From Arthrobacter sp. fls2-241-R2A-200 (GTDB lineage Bacteria; Actinomycetota; Actinomycetes; Actinomycetales; Micrococcaceae): 64,000 nucleotides of DNA. The stretch covers positions 1-64,000 of the forward strand of contig NZ_JARVRJ010000005.1 of the NCBI RefSeq assembly GCF_030209745.1. The letters are read 5' to 3'. A program made the position numbers and the translations under genes. This document shows positions 36,897-47,253 of this stretch, in pieces. Each line of letters begins with the position of its first letter. The first letter of the stretch is position 1. A model generated the notes under the pieces. The model searched no databases. It saw nothing but the letters and a program-made list of their open reading frames with translations, and had not been told where the DNA came from.

Positions 36897-37730
36897 CTAA
36901 GCGCTGATCACATTGAAACCGAGCAGGACATACAAGGCGAGCCCAAGGAAGATCCGGTACCAGACGAACGCGCGGTAGCTATGCGTGGAGACGTATTTCA
37001 GGAACCAGCCAATGATCACATAACCCACCGCGAAAGCGATGATGGTGGCCAAGGCTGTTTCGGGAAGACCAAAGGGGCCGGCCAGGCCACCCTTGGAAAC
37101 CGTCTTGTAGAGCTCATAGAGCCCACTGCCGAACACTGCGGGTATGGCCAGAAGGAAGGAATAGCGGGCTGCCGCCTCGCGGGTATAACCCATCAGGAGC
37201 CCCGCGGTAATCGTGCCGCCGGACCGGGAAACACCGGGAATCAAGGCCATGGCTTGGGCCAGGCCATACAGGATGCCGTGCTTGTATGTCAGGTCCGTCA
37301 GCTGCCTCTCCTGGCGGCCAATGGCATCAGCAACGGCGAGCACCATGCCGAACACGATGAGCATGGTGGCCACGATCCACATACTGCGCAGCACGGATTC
37401 GATCTGGTTCTGGAACAACAGCCCAAGGATGATGATGGGGAGGCTGCCGATGATAACCAGCCAACCCATTCTCGCGTCGGGATCGTTGCGGTCTACTTTC
37501 CCTCTCAGGGAGCCAAACCAAGCCCGGACGATCCTCACGATGTCGCGCCAGAAGTAAACAAGGACCGCGGTCTCCGTTCCCAGCTGCGTGATCGCGGTAA
37601 ACGCTGCGCCAGGGTCGGCCGCATCCGGAAGGAAGGAACCCACGATCCGCAGGTGCGCGCTCGAGGAGATCGGAAGGAATTCGGTGAGGCCCTGCACCAG
37701 GCCAAGGAAGGCTGCTTCTATCCAGTTCAC
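36897..37730 (-). CDS. uppP: undecaprenyl-diphosphate phosphatase
   Basis: 277 aa integral membrane protein, about eight segments. It recycles the lipid carrier needed for peptidoglycan and exopolysaccharide assembly and gives some bacitracin resistance. The conserved [15 protein letters not shown] (about 14-28) and [17 protein letters not shown] (about 160) are the catalytic phosphatase loops. The start is GTG at 37730; TAGGGT lies eight bases upstream, close to the leaderless arrangement, and there is no good ribosome binding site. Confidence 0.95.
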   Translation of the reverse strand: MNWIEAAFLGLVQGLTEFLPISSSAHLRIVGSFLPDAADPGAAFTAITQLGTETAVLVYFWRDIVRIVRAWFGSLRGKVDRNDPDARMGWLVIIGSLPIIILGLLFQNQIESVLRSMWIVATMLIVFGMVLAVADAIGRQERQLTDLTYKHGILYGLAQAMALIPGVSRSGGTITAGLLMGYTREAAARYSFLLAIPAVFGSGLYELYKTVSKGGLAGPFGLPETALATIIAFAVGYVIIGWFLKYVSTHSYRAFVWYRIFLGLALYVLLGFNVISA

Positions 37731-37769
37731 GTGAATAGACCCTACGTCATAAAGATGGCCTACTGCCCG

Positions 37770-37775
37770 TAAGCT
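37770..37775 (+). promoter_or_regulatory. leaderless -10 box of the aldo/keto reductase
   Basis: TAAGCT ends seven bases before the ATG at 37783. No Shine-Dalgarno sequence. Confidence 0.45.
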
Positions 37776-37782
37776 TGCTGCT

Positions 37783-38715
37783 ATGCAGCAGCGTTACGTC
37801 GGAAACAGCGGATTCCGTGTGTCTTCTTTGTCCCTTGGAACCATGTCTTGGGCCCAGGAGACTGATGAGCATGACGCCGCCGAGCTCCTGAACACTTTCG
37901 TTACTGCCGGGGGCACCATGGTGGACACCGCAGCCTCCTACGCCCAGGGCCAAGCAGAAGCCATGCTCGGCTCGATGCTGGGAGACGTCGTGGCCCGCTC
38001 CGAACTGGTGATTTCGACGAAAGCCGGACTGACGACGTCGGACTCCCGGCGAAGCATCAACGCTTCCCGCGGCGCTATGCTGGCTGCCCTGGACGCCAGC
38101 CTCGCCCGGCTGGGCACCGACTACATCGACATATGGTTTGCCCAAGACTGGGATCCGAACGTGCCCTTGGACGAGACGCTCTCAGCGATGGAGCTTGCCC
38201 AACGAACCGGCCGCGCCCGCTACGTGGGTATCTCCAACTACAACGGGTGGCAGACAGCCAAGGCGGCAGCGGTTGCGGGGTTCACCCTGGTGGCTAACCA
38301 ATCCGAGTATTCCTTGCTTCAGCGCAAAGCTGAGGACGAGCTTGTTCCCGCGGTGGAAGATGCGGGCTTGGGCCTGATGGCGTGGGCTCCCTTGGGCCGC
38401 GGGGTGCTGAGCGGGAAGTACAGGGGCCAAATTCCCGCCGATTCCCGTGCCGCCGATGGCCGGTTGGCCGGTTACGTGGCTCCCTACCTTGAGCCGCAGG
38501 CTTCGCGCATGGTCGAAGCGGTGGCGATGGCTGCGCGAGGCCTAGGCAGGTCTGCCATGGATGTGTCACTCAGCTGGCTTTTGTCGCGTCCGGGCGTCGC
38601 AACGGGAATCGTGGGCCCACGGAACGTCGTGCAGCTCAAGGAGCTCCTGGACTCACAGCTGACGGCGCTGCCCGCCGAGATCGCGCGCGCCTTGGAGGAC
38701 GTCTCCGCGGCCTAG
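37783..38715 (+). CDS. aldo/keto reductase with altered catalytic His
   Basis: 310 aa NADPH-dependent oxidoreductase fold. Of the catalytic tetrad, Asp and Tyr are in MVDTAASY (about 47-53) and Lys in STKAGL. The usual histidine position, in the pattern TDYxDxxxxHxxD, reads Gln ([13 protein letters not shown]). It has the cofactor-binding GIVGPRN near the C-terminus. Substrate unknown. The His-to-Gln change may reduce activity or alter specificity, or be normal in this subgroup. It stands alone between uppP and the rhamnose genes. Confidence 0.88.
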   Translation: MQQRYVGNSGFRVSSLSLGTMSWAQETDEHDAAELLNTFVTAGGTMVDTAASYAQGQAEAMLGSMLGDVVARSELVISTKAGLTTSDSRRSINASRGAMLAALDASLARLGTDYIDIWFAQDWDPNVPLDETLSAMELAQRTGRARYVGISNYNGWQTAKAAAVAGFTLVANQSEYSLLQRKAEDELVPAVEDAGLGLMAWAPLGRGVLSGKYRGQIPADSRAADGRLAGYVAPYLEPQASRMVEAVAMAARGLGRSAMDVSLSWLLSRPGVATGIVGPRNVVQLKELLDSQLTALPAEIARALEDVSAA

Positions 38716-38746
38716 TCCCCCTCCGGCCACATCAGGCCCGGTCACG

Positions 38747-40665
<1,919 letters not shown>

Positions 40666-40668
40666 CCG

Positions 40669-42075
40669 GTGGGAGAAGTTCAGCAAATACAGACCACCAC
40701 GACGCCGATCCCAGGGCTCCTGCTGTTCAGCCTGCCCGTGCATGGGGACAACCGGGGATGGTTCAAAGAGAACTGGCACCGGCGCAAACTGATCGACGCC
40801 GGCATGCCGGACTTTGGTCCCGTGCAAAACAACATCTCCTTCAACGCCCAGAGGGGCACCACACGCGGCATCCACGCAGAGCCTTGGGATAAGTTCATCT
40901 CCCTTGCCTCGGGCCGTATTTTCGGGGCTTGGGTGGATCTGAGGGAGGGCCCCTCTTTCGGTACCTTGTTCACGGCCGAACTGTCTCCCCATGAGGCTGT
41001 CTTCGTTCCCCGCGGCGTCGGGAACGCGTTCCAAACCCTTCAGAGCGATACCGTGTACACGTACCTCGTCAACGACCATTGGAGCGCAGAGGCGCAGGCC
41101 AACTACACCTTCTTGAACCTGGCGGATGAGGACATCGCGGTGCCGTGGCCCATCAGCTTGGACGAGTGCATACTGTCCCCGCAGGACCGCACACATCCCC
41201 GCCTTGCCGACGTCGAGCCGATGCCGGGCCGGAGAATACTGGTGCTGGGCGCTGACGGCCAGCTGGGTGCCGCTTTGAGGCGCGCCTACCAGGGGCAGGG
41301 CACCGTGGACTTTTTGGGCCGAGGCGATTTCGACATCACCTCCGAGGAGTCCTACCAGGCCATGGACTGGCGAAAGTACTCCACGATCATCAACAGCGCA
41401 GCTTTCACGGCCGTTGACGCGGCAGAGACGGCGGAGGGCCGGGTTGCTGCCTGGGCCATCAACGCCAGTGCCGTTACCCGGTTGGCGCGGACCGCCGTCG
41501 AACATTCAATGACGCTAGTCCACATTTCCACCGACTACATTTTTGATGGCACCGCCGCGATTCACCGGGAAGTCGAGCCACCGAGCCCCTTGGGTGTGTA
41601 CGGCCAAAGCAAAGCAGCCGGCGATGCCGCGGCAGCGACCGTGCCCCGGCATTACATCGTGCGCACCAGCTGGGTGGTCGGGCAGGGACGGAACTTCGTT
41701 CGGACCATGGCGGCGCTCGCTGACAAGGAAGTCCCCGCAAGGGTCGTGGACGACCAATGGGGACGGTTGAGCTTCGCCGATGACATCGCAGCCGGCATCC
41801 GCCACCTTCTGGAAAACAATGCCGCTCCGGGGACCTACAACGTTACCAACGACGGTGAACCGCAGTCCTGGGCGCAAGTGGCCAGGGAGGTCTATGCCCT
41901 GCGCGGCGCCACCCCCACCCTGGTCGCAGGCATCAGCACCAACGATTACGCGAAACAGGGAACCGCGCCCCGTCCGCGCAGCAGCGTACTGGATCTTTCC
42001 AAAATCCGGGCCGCTGGCTTTAACCCGCCTTCGGCGTCGGAGCGGTTGGCGGAGTACCTCGGTAAAGGCACATAA
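40669..42075 (+). CDS. fused dTDP-4-dehydrorhamnose 3,5-epimerase/reductase
   Basis: 468 aa carrying the last two steps of dTDP-rhamnose synthesis. Residues about 10-180 are an RmlC cupin with TTRGIHAEPWDKFI and FVPRGVGNAFQTL; residues about 185-465 are an RmlD-type SDR with VLGADGQLGAALR, HISTDYIFDGT and YGQSKAAGD. The two domains are separate proteins in most bacteria; this fusion occurs in several actinobacteria. The GTG start at 40669 follows the rfbB stop after three bases. Confidence 0.92.
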   Translation: MGEVQQIQTTTTPIPGLLLFSLPVHGDNRGWFKENWHRRKLIDAGMPDFGPVQNNISFNAQRGTTRGIHAEPWDKFISLASGRIFGAWVDLREGPSFGTLFTAELSPHEAVFVPRGVGNAFQTLQSDTVYTYLVNDHWSAEAQANYTFLNLADEDIAVPWPISLDECILSPQDRTHPRLADVEPMPGRRILVLGADGQLGAALRRAYQGQGTVDFLGRGDFDITSEESYQAMDWRKYSTIINSAAFTAVDAAETAEGRVAAWAINASAVTRLARTAVEHSMTLVHISTDYIFDGTAAIHREVEPPSPLGVYGQSKAAGDAAAATVPRHYIVRTSWVVGQGRNFVRTMAALADKEVPARVVDDQWGRLSFADDIAAGIRHLLENNAAPGTYNVTNDGEPQSWAQVAREVYALRGATPTLVAGISTNDYAKQGTAPRPRSSVLDLSKIRAAGFNPPSASERLAEYLGKGT

Positions 42076-42272
42076 CCCAAGGTCCGGCTCTGGTGCGCGG
42101 CATGAATTCGGCCTAAAGTGGCCCTACGGCAGCCAGCAGTGGGCCGGGAGACATCTCAAGTAAACAAGTTGGTCTGGCGGGGTATCCCGCCCCCGCCGTC
42201 CAGGCAGTGCAGCGGCCTCGGACGGTGGATTACTTGAACATGCCCTGAGGACCCGAGGCTGGAGAGCCAAGA
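42076..42272. promoter_or_regulatory. intergenic region before the glycosyltransferase fusion
   Basis: 197 bases without a gene. A GC-rich hairpin GGCGGG-GTAT-CCCGCC (42176-42191) without a T-tract lies about 80 bases before the next start. No clear promoter hexamers are visible. GGAG lies eight bases before the ATG at 42273. Confidence 0.3.
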
Positions 42273-44120
42273 ATGCTGCTACCTAAATTGATGCGCACCC
42301 CCCAGTTCATGGAGCAGCCATCGGAAGTGAACCTCGGCGGCGCTGCCGTGAAGCTCCTGGCGATGGACACAGCCGTCCACGAGATCACGAACAGGGCCGC
42401 AACCCCGGCTTCACGCCCGCTGGGTGTGTGTTCGGCCAACCTGGATCACATCCGTCACTTCGGTGCCGGAAGCAGATGGCTGGGAACGTTGGACGCCTCT
42501 GAACCGGTGGAGTGGTTGACGCTCATCGACGGCGCTCCGCTGGCGGCCCAGGCCCGTCGGCTCACTGGCCGGCAATGGCCCCGCTTGGCGGGAAGCGACC
42601 TCGTCGGACCCCTGCTGGACGAAGCCGCGATGCTCGGCCTGCGTGTCGGCTTCCTGGGTGGGTCCACCTCCACCCACCAGCGGATCAAGAGCCAGTTTGC
42701 GGCGGAACGGCCAAACCTCCGGATTGCCGGATGGTGGTCCCCGGACCGGCCGGTCTTGGGGAACGAAAGCGCTTCCCGGCGCTTGGCGGCAGAGATAGCA
42801 GAGACCGCACCGGACATTTTGGTGGTGGGCCTGGGCAAGCCGCGGCAGGAACTGTGGATCTCTGAATACGGACACCTGACTGGAGCAAGGGTGTTGCTGG
42901 CCTTCGGCGCTGTGGTCGATTTCCTTGCCGGCCAGATCCGCCGCGCTCCGGCATGGATGAGTTCCAACAGCCTGGAATGGGCATGGCGTTTGATGCTCGA
43001 ACCCCGCAGGCTTGCGCGGCGCTATTTGGTGGACGGCCCGGAGTCGTACGTGAAGCTGCGGCGCTCCAGCAGCGTGCCCACCCCTGATGCCGCGCACCAA
43101 CGGAGTGCTGGTCACCCGGATGCTCCGCCCACGGCGTCCGCGCACGAGCAGTCCCAAGAACAGGAGCAGGCGGACCAGCCACGATCCGGGAGGCGTTTTG
43201 TCTCGCCGGCGGAGAAGGCCGACGTCGCCGTCGTGATTGTCACCTACAACAACGCGTCCGACGTCGGGCCCCTGGTTTTGAGCCTCCGCGAGGAAACTCG
43301 TGAGCAAAGCATCAAAGTCGTGGTCGCGGACAACTCCCCTGACAAGCGCACGCTCGATGAGCTGGCGAAGTACGCGGACGTTATTGCCGTAAGCACTGGT
43401 GGAAACCTCGGGTATGCCGGTGGTATCAACGTCGCGCTGAGCGCTGCCGGCGAGGCGGAGAGCTACCTCGTCCTCAATCCGGATCTTCGCGTTGAAGCCG
43501 GCGCCCTGCGGGCGATGCGCCGCCGGCTCGCCGAGGCCGGAGCCGGCGTGGTAGTGCCGGTCCTCCTCGATAACGATGGCAGCGTCTACCCATCACTGCG
43601 CCGGGAACCGAGTGTCCTGCGAGCGCTGGGGGACGCAGTGTGGGGTAGCCATTGGAAGGAACGCCCGGAGTGGCTGGCGGAGATGGACTGGGAACCGGAA
43701 AGTTACCTCCATGGCCATCGGGTGCAGTGGGCTACGGGGGCGGCGCTGCTGATCTCTGCTGAGGCGGCCGCCGCGGTGGGCGCGTGGGATGAGCGGTTCT
43801 TCCTCTATTCGGAGGAGACCGACTTTTGTCGCAGGGTGCGGGAGACGGGTTTTGGGATTTGGTTCGAGCCTGCGGCCCGGATGTGGCATGAGCGTGGCGG
43901 GTCGGGCAGTTCACCGGGGTTGGTTGCGTTGATGGCGGTCAACCGGGTCAGGTACGCGGCCAAGTACATGGGGCGTGGGCGTCGGCTGGCTTTTGGTGTT
44001 GCCGTCCTGGCCGCCGAGGTGGCACGGGTCGATAAGCCAGGGCATCGGGAGGCAGCCTTGGCCGTCATGAGTCGGAGGCGCCGGAGTGGTTTGCCGATGG
44101 CCACCGGGACGGGGGCATGA
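42273..44120 (+). CDS. bifunctional WecG/TagA and GT2 glycosyltransferase
   Basis: 615 aa with two glycosyltransferase domains. Residues about 45-265 form a WecG/TagA/CpsF domain (LIDGAPLAAQARR, LGLRVGFLGG, VVGLGKPRQELWI, FGAVVDFLAGQIRRAPAW, EPRRLARRYL). After a Gln/Pro-rich linker (about 270-310), residues about 315-575 form a GT2 domain beginning VAVVIVTYNN with the metal site LNPDLRVE. TagA enzymes usually add the second sugar to a lipid-linked primer; the GT2 domain resembles rhamnosyltransferases. The fusion may add two successive sugars. It overlaps the following gene by 4 bases. Confidence 0.9.
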   Translation: MLLPKLMRTPQFMEQPSEVNLGGAAVKLLAMDTAVHEITNRAATPASRPLGVCSANLDHIRHFGAGSRWLGTLDASEPVEWLTLIDGAPLAAQARRLTGRQWPRLAGSDLVGPLLDEAAMLGLRVGFLGGSTSTHQRIKSQFAAERPNLRIAGWWSPDRPVLGNESASRRLAAEIAETAPDILVVGLGKPRQELWISEYGHLTGARVLLAFGAVVDFLAGQIRRAPAWMSSNSLEWAWRLMLEPRRLARRYLVDGPESYVKLRRSSSVPTPDAAHQRSAGHPDAPPTASAHEQSQEQEQADQPRSGRRFVSPAEKADVAVVIVTYNNASDVGPLVLSLREETREQSIKVVVADNSPDKRTLDELAKYADVIAVSTGGNLGYAGGINVALSAAGEAESYLVLNPDLRVEAGALRAMRRRLAEAGAGVVVPVLLDNDGSVYPSLRREPSVLRALGDAVWGSHWKERPEWLAEMDWEPESYLHGHRVQWATGAALLISAEAAAAVGAWDERFFLYSEETDFCRRVRETGFGIWFEPAARMWHERGGSGSSPGLVALMAVNRVRYAAKYMGRGRRLAFGVAVLAAEVARVDKPGHREAALAVMSRRRRSGLPMATGTGA

Positions 44121-45007
44121 CGATGGGTGATGGCATGACGCTGGACAGTTCTGTTCCGTCAGGGGCGATCATCATCCCTGCGCATAATGAGTCCGCTGTT
44201 ATTGCCCGGACCTTGGATTCACTGGCTGAGGTGCTTGGTTGGGGAACGGTTGAGGTCATCGTGGCATGTAACGGTTGCACGGATGGAACCGAGGTGATCG
44301 CTTCCCAGTATGCGGGGGTGCGCGTGCTGCAGGTTGGACGGGCGTCGAAGGCTGCGGCGCTGAATGCGGGCGATCAGGCGACCAGGCTGTGGCCGCGGCT
44401 TTACCTTGATGCTGATATCGAGGTCAGTGCGGGTGCCGTGCGTTCGGTTTTTGAGGCTTTGGAGCGCGGCGATGTTCTTGCTGCGCGCCCCGCTTTCAGG
44501 TACGACTACGCAGGTGCGTCGTTTCTTGTGCGGGCGTACTATCGGGCACGCAGCCGGGTGCCGGGCAATGCGCGGGGCCTGTGGGGTTCAGGGGCCTATG
44601 CCTTGGGCGTTGCGGGGCATGAGCGTTTGGGGGCGTTTCCGCTGCTGACAGGGGACGATTACTACGTTGACCGGCTGTTTGGTCCCCGGGAGAAGACTGT
44701 CCTTGATACGGAGCCTGTGGTTGTCCGGACTCCTCGGACGTCCGCAGCGTTGCTGGCTGTCCTGCGACGGACCTACCGCGGGAACGCCCAGCAGGACGCT
44801 GGCTTTGTGGGTGCTTCGGCCGCCCGCACCCTTTGGGAATTGTTGGCCTCCGTCCGGGGGCCGTTGTCCGCTGGAGATGCCGCCGTTTACGCGGCGTTCG
44901 CCGTGGCGGGCCGTCGTCGTTCGCTTAAGTCCCGGCGGCAGGTCTCTACCGAGGTGGTGTCCCCCGGGCTGGTACCCGTTTGGGAAAGGGATGAGAGCAG
45001 CCGGTAG
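44117..45007 (+). CDS. family 2 glycosyltransferase
   Basis: 296 aa. GT2 fold with AIIIPAHNESAVI at residues about 17-29, NGCTDGTE, and the metal-binding LYLDADIE near 93. No membrane segment, thus a cytoplasmic enzyme of repeat-unit assembly. The ATGA overlap with the preceding fusion protein indicates coupled translation. It meets the next gene end to end, with stop codons touching at 45007/45008 and no terminator between them. Confidence 0.9.
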   Translation: MTMGDGMTLDSSVPSGAIIIPAHNESAVIARTLDSLAEVLGWGTVEVIVACNGCTDGTEVIASQYAGVRVLQVGRASKAAALNAGDQATRLWPRLYLDADIEVSAGAVRSVFEALERGDVLAARPAFRYDYAGASFLVRAYYRARSRVPGNARGLWGSGAYALGVAGHERLGAFPLLTGDDYYVDRLFGPREKTVLDTEPVVVRTPRTSAALLAVLRRTYRGNAQQDAGFVGASAARTLWELLASVRGPLSAGDAAVYAAFAVAGRRRSLKSRRQVSTEVVSPGLVPVWERDESSR

Positions 45008-46360
45008 TCAGAAGCCGCAGGCGCTGCTGCCCTGGATGCGGTAGAGGTGCACGGCGTTGCCGTCGGTGAATGTATCGGTGAACGTTCCATCCACTACCGG
45101 GATACTCCGGTTTTCATCGATGACGACGGCGGAGCTGCCGCCGCAGGCCAGGTGGATGGTTGCTGTGCCGCCGTCGCTTGTGTTGGCCCCGGCGAAGACG
45201 TAGGCGGTGTGATCGAGAACTTTCGTCGTGGTGTCCACGGGTCCTGTGGTGACGGTGGCGCCGTCGAGGAAGGGGGCGTTGAGGACGGGAGCGAGGCCGG
45301 TGATTTGTTTGTTGAGGGAGGTCACTGTTTGCTGCACTTCTCCCGGGCAGTCACGCAAGACGTGTTGTGTGGCGCATTGGCCTCCGAAACTGTGGTTGAA
45401 GTAGATGATTCCCCGGGCGCCGTGGATGAGGCTGCTCCACACGGCGGCGCGCAGCTGTGGTCCTGTTATGGTCAGTGCTGCTGGGGCGTTGTCGAAGGGG
45501 TGGCCGGCTTCCACAAAGGCCCACACCGGAGTGGGGTTCCCGCTGTGGCTGAGTTTCCTGATGCGGTCCACTGTCCAGCCGTAGTTTGCTGCCAGCCGGC
45601 ATTCCGCGGGGGTGAGGTCCCTGGCGTATTTCACCACGGCCCCTCCCTCTGTGCGGGAGCAGATGCCGGGATCGGTGAACCAGTACGTGTCGGCGGATAC
45701 GAGGTCTTGGACGCCGTTGAAAAAGCCTTGGGCCTCGGCGTCGGATTCCCAGAAGGCCACGCCTTTGCCGTAGTTGGCGTAGAGCATGGTTCCGGGAGGT
45801 GCGGCCTTGTGCCGTTCGCTTTGGACTGTGTAGCCACACTGGGACGCTGCAGGGGTGCAGATGGGACCTTCCCCGGGGTAGTGTCCTGACCACGCGCCGC
45901 TTCCTGGGCCGGCCCACATGTCCACCTCGTCCGTCAGCAGGAATCCGTTGGCTGGGGCGTGTCCGTTCGCCGCGGGGGCTCCAATGCCGGGGATGGCATA
46001 CATGCCGGAGTCGAGCGCCAACTGGATGTCGGAGTTGGCTGTGAGTGCAACGTAGGTGTTCAGGCCCGCTTGTTTGTCCTGGGCCACGTTTCCGGGATCC
46101 ACCACGCTTTCGGACCACACTCCCAGTGGAAAGTATGACGGGTCTGTGGGAAGGCCGTGGGCGAAGCGGGCGTAGTAGTCGGGACCGCCGTCGACGGGCC
46201 GCAGCGCTACACCGGGCGTCGTTGTTGCGGTGGTGGCGGGTTGGCTGGAAGGGGTGGCCGCAGGCTGGTTCAGTGGAAGCACGGCACTGACTGCCGCTGT
46301 GGCCAGCAGCAGGAGTCCCGCTCCTACCGTGGCACTGGTTAGGAGGGTCTTCCGTTTCAC
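45008..46360 (-). CDS. secreted glycoside-hydrolase-like protein
   Basis: 450 aa with an N-terminal signal peptide (hydrophobic 8-28, possible cleavage after AVSA) and a Thr/Ser/Pro linker (about 33-50). The rest looks like a TIM barrel: PSYFPLGVWSES, LLTDEVDMW with an acidic pair, SADTYWFTDPG, PVWAFVEAGHPF and SSLIHGARGIIYFNHSFGG, then a small beta domain near the C-terminus. I cannot name the family. Acidic residues in TDEVD and FVEAG could be catalytic. It is the last gene of the exopolysaccharide operon, overlapping the chain-length gene by 4 bases, so it may trim, release or process the polymer outside the cell. Confidence 0.8.
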   Translation of the reverse strand: MKRKTLLTSATVGAGLLLLATAAVSAVLPLNQPAATPSSQPATTATTTPGVALRPVDGGPDYYARFAHGLPTDPSYFPLGVWSESVVDPGNVAQDKQAGLNTYVALTANSDIQLALDSGMYAIPGIGAPAANGHAPANGFLLTDEVDMWAGPGSGAWSGHYPGEGPICTPAASQCGYTVQSERHKAAPPGTMLYANYGKGVAFWESDAEAQGFFNGVQDLVSADTYWFTDPGICSRTEGGAVVKYARDLTPAECRLAANYGWTVDRIRKLSHSGNPTPVWAFVEAGHPFDNAPAALTITGPQLRAAVWSSLIHGARGIIYFNHSFGGQCATQHVLRDCPGEVQQTVTSLNKQITGLAPVLNAPFLDGATVTTGPVDTTTKVLDHTAYVFAGANTSDGGTATIHLACGGSSAVVIDENRSIPVVDGTFTDTFTDGNAVHLYRIQGSSACGF

Positions 46361-47253
46361 GTCCTTCCCACGGGGCTCTTAATGCCCGGGTGCCCTTTCC
46401 CGTTCGATTCCGTGGTGAGCGTGTCCTCTTGCGGGTCCAATGCTACCGGGAGCGTTTCACTGACTTTTCGGGGTTTCTGCAGGACGCCCATGGGGATACT
46501 CCCCAGCTTTTCCAAGGGCATTTCGACGGCGGCCTTGTGGGACGGGGCGGCCTCGCCGTGGCTGTCATGGCGGCGTCCCCTCTTTTCCGCTGCATCCCCT
46601 GGGGTAGCGCCGGCGCCTGCGGACTTCATGCGTGCCGTCTCCAAGGCCCGCGCTGCCGAGACTGCCCCGAATGTGAGCACCAGGCCGCCGACAATAACCA
46701 CGATCAAGGAACGGAGCCGGCTGGAGAATTGTTCTATGGCGTTGTCCGGCGGGGTGACCACTACGGTGGTGAACAGGAACCGGTCGGCGGCGCCGTTGAC
46801 GGTCTGAATCTGTTTGAGGTCCTGTTGCATCTTGGCGCCCAATGCTTGAACGGTTGCTGTGGCTACCTCTTTCTTGGGCGACACGGCTGAGATATCCAGA
46901 AGGAAGGAGTTGGGGGAACGTTCCACAGTGTAGTCAGTGCTCAAGGACTGCTTGCTTAACGCGCTCCCCACGGAGTCTGCCTTTAGCCGGGTTGCTTCCA
47001 CTTGGGCGATCAGGGAGGAATCCGAGGCCCGCAAGTAGGGATTGTCCGAGTTGAGATCCTGCAGCGACGGGTTTCGCTCGAGTTCGCTGGCAGTAGGAAC
47101 CTTGGGGTTGACGATCGCGTACGTAGCTTGTGCTTGATAGGACCTCGGTGCGAAGGCATACACATACACGGCCGCGAAGGCGGTCAGGAGCAGCGCTGGT
47201 ATGACCACAAATTTGTGGTGCCACAGTGCTTTGATGACAGCTAGCGGGTCCAT
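46357..47253 (-). CDS. Wzz/YveK-type chain-length determinant protein
   Basis: 298 aa. Two membrane segments (about 14-36 and 183-203) flank an extracytoplasmic domain, the layout of polysaccharide co-polymerases. The C-terminal cytoplasmic tail is charged and carries no tyrosine-kinase domain; no separate kinase gene is seen in the window. It should control polymer length together with the polymerase encoded just upstream. It overlaps that gene by 13 bases and the following gene by 4. Confidence 0.85.
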   Translation of the reverse strand: MDPLAVIKALWHHKFVVIPALLLTAFAAVYVYAFAPRSYQAQATYAIVNPKVPTASELERNPSLQDLNSDNPYLRASDSSLIAQVEATRLKADSVGSALSKQSLSTDYTVERSPNSFLLDISAVSPKKEVATATVQALGAKMQQDLKQIQTVNGAADRFLFTTVVVTPPDNAIEQFSSRLRSLIVVIVGGLVLTFGAVSAARALETARMKSAGAGATPGDAAEKRGRRHDSHGEAAPSHKAAVEMPLEKLGSIPMGVLQKPRKVSETLPVALDPQEDTLTTESNGKGHPGIKSPVGRT

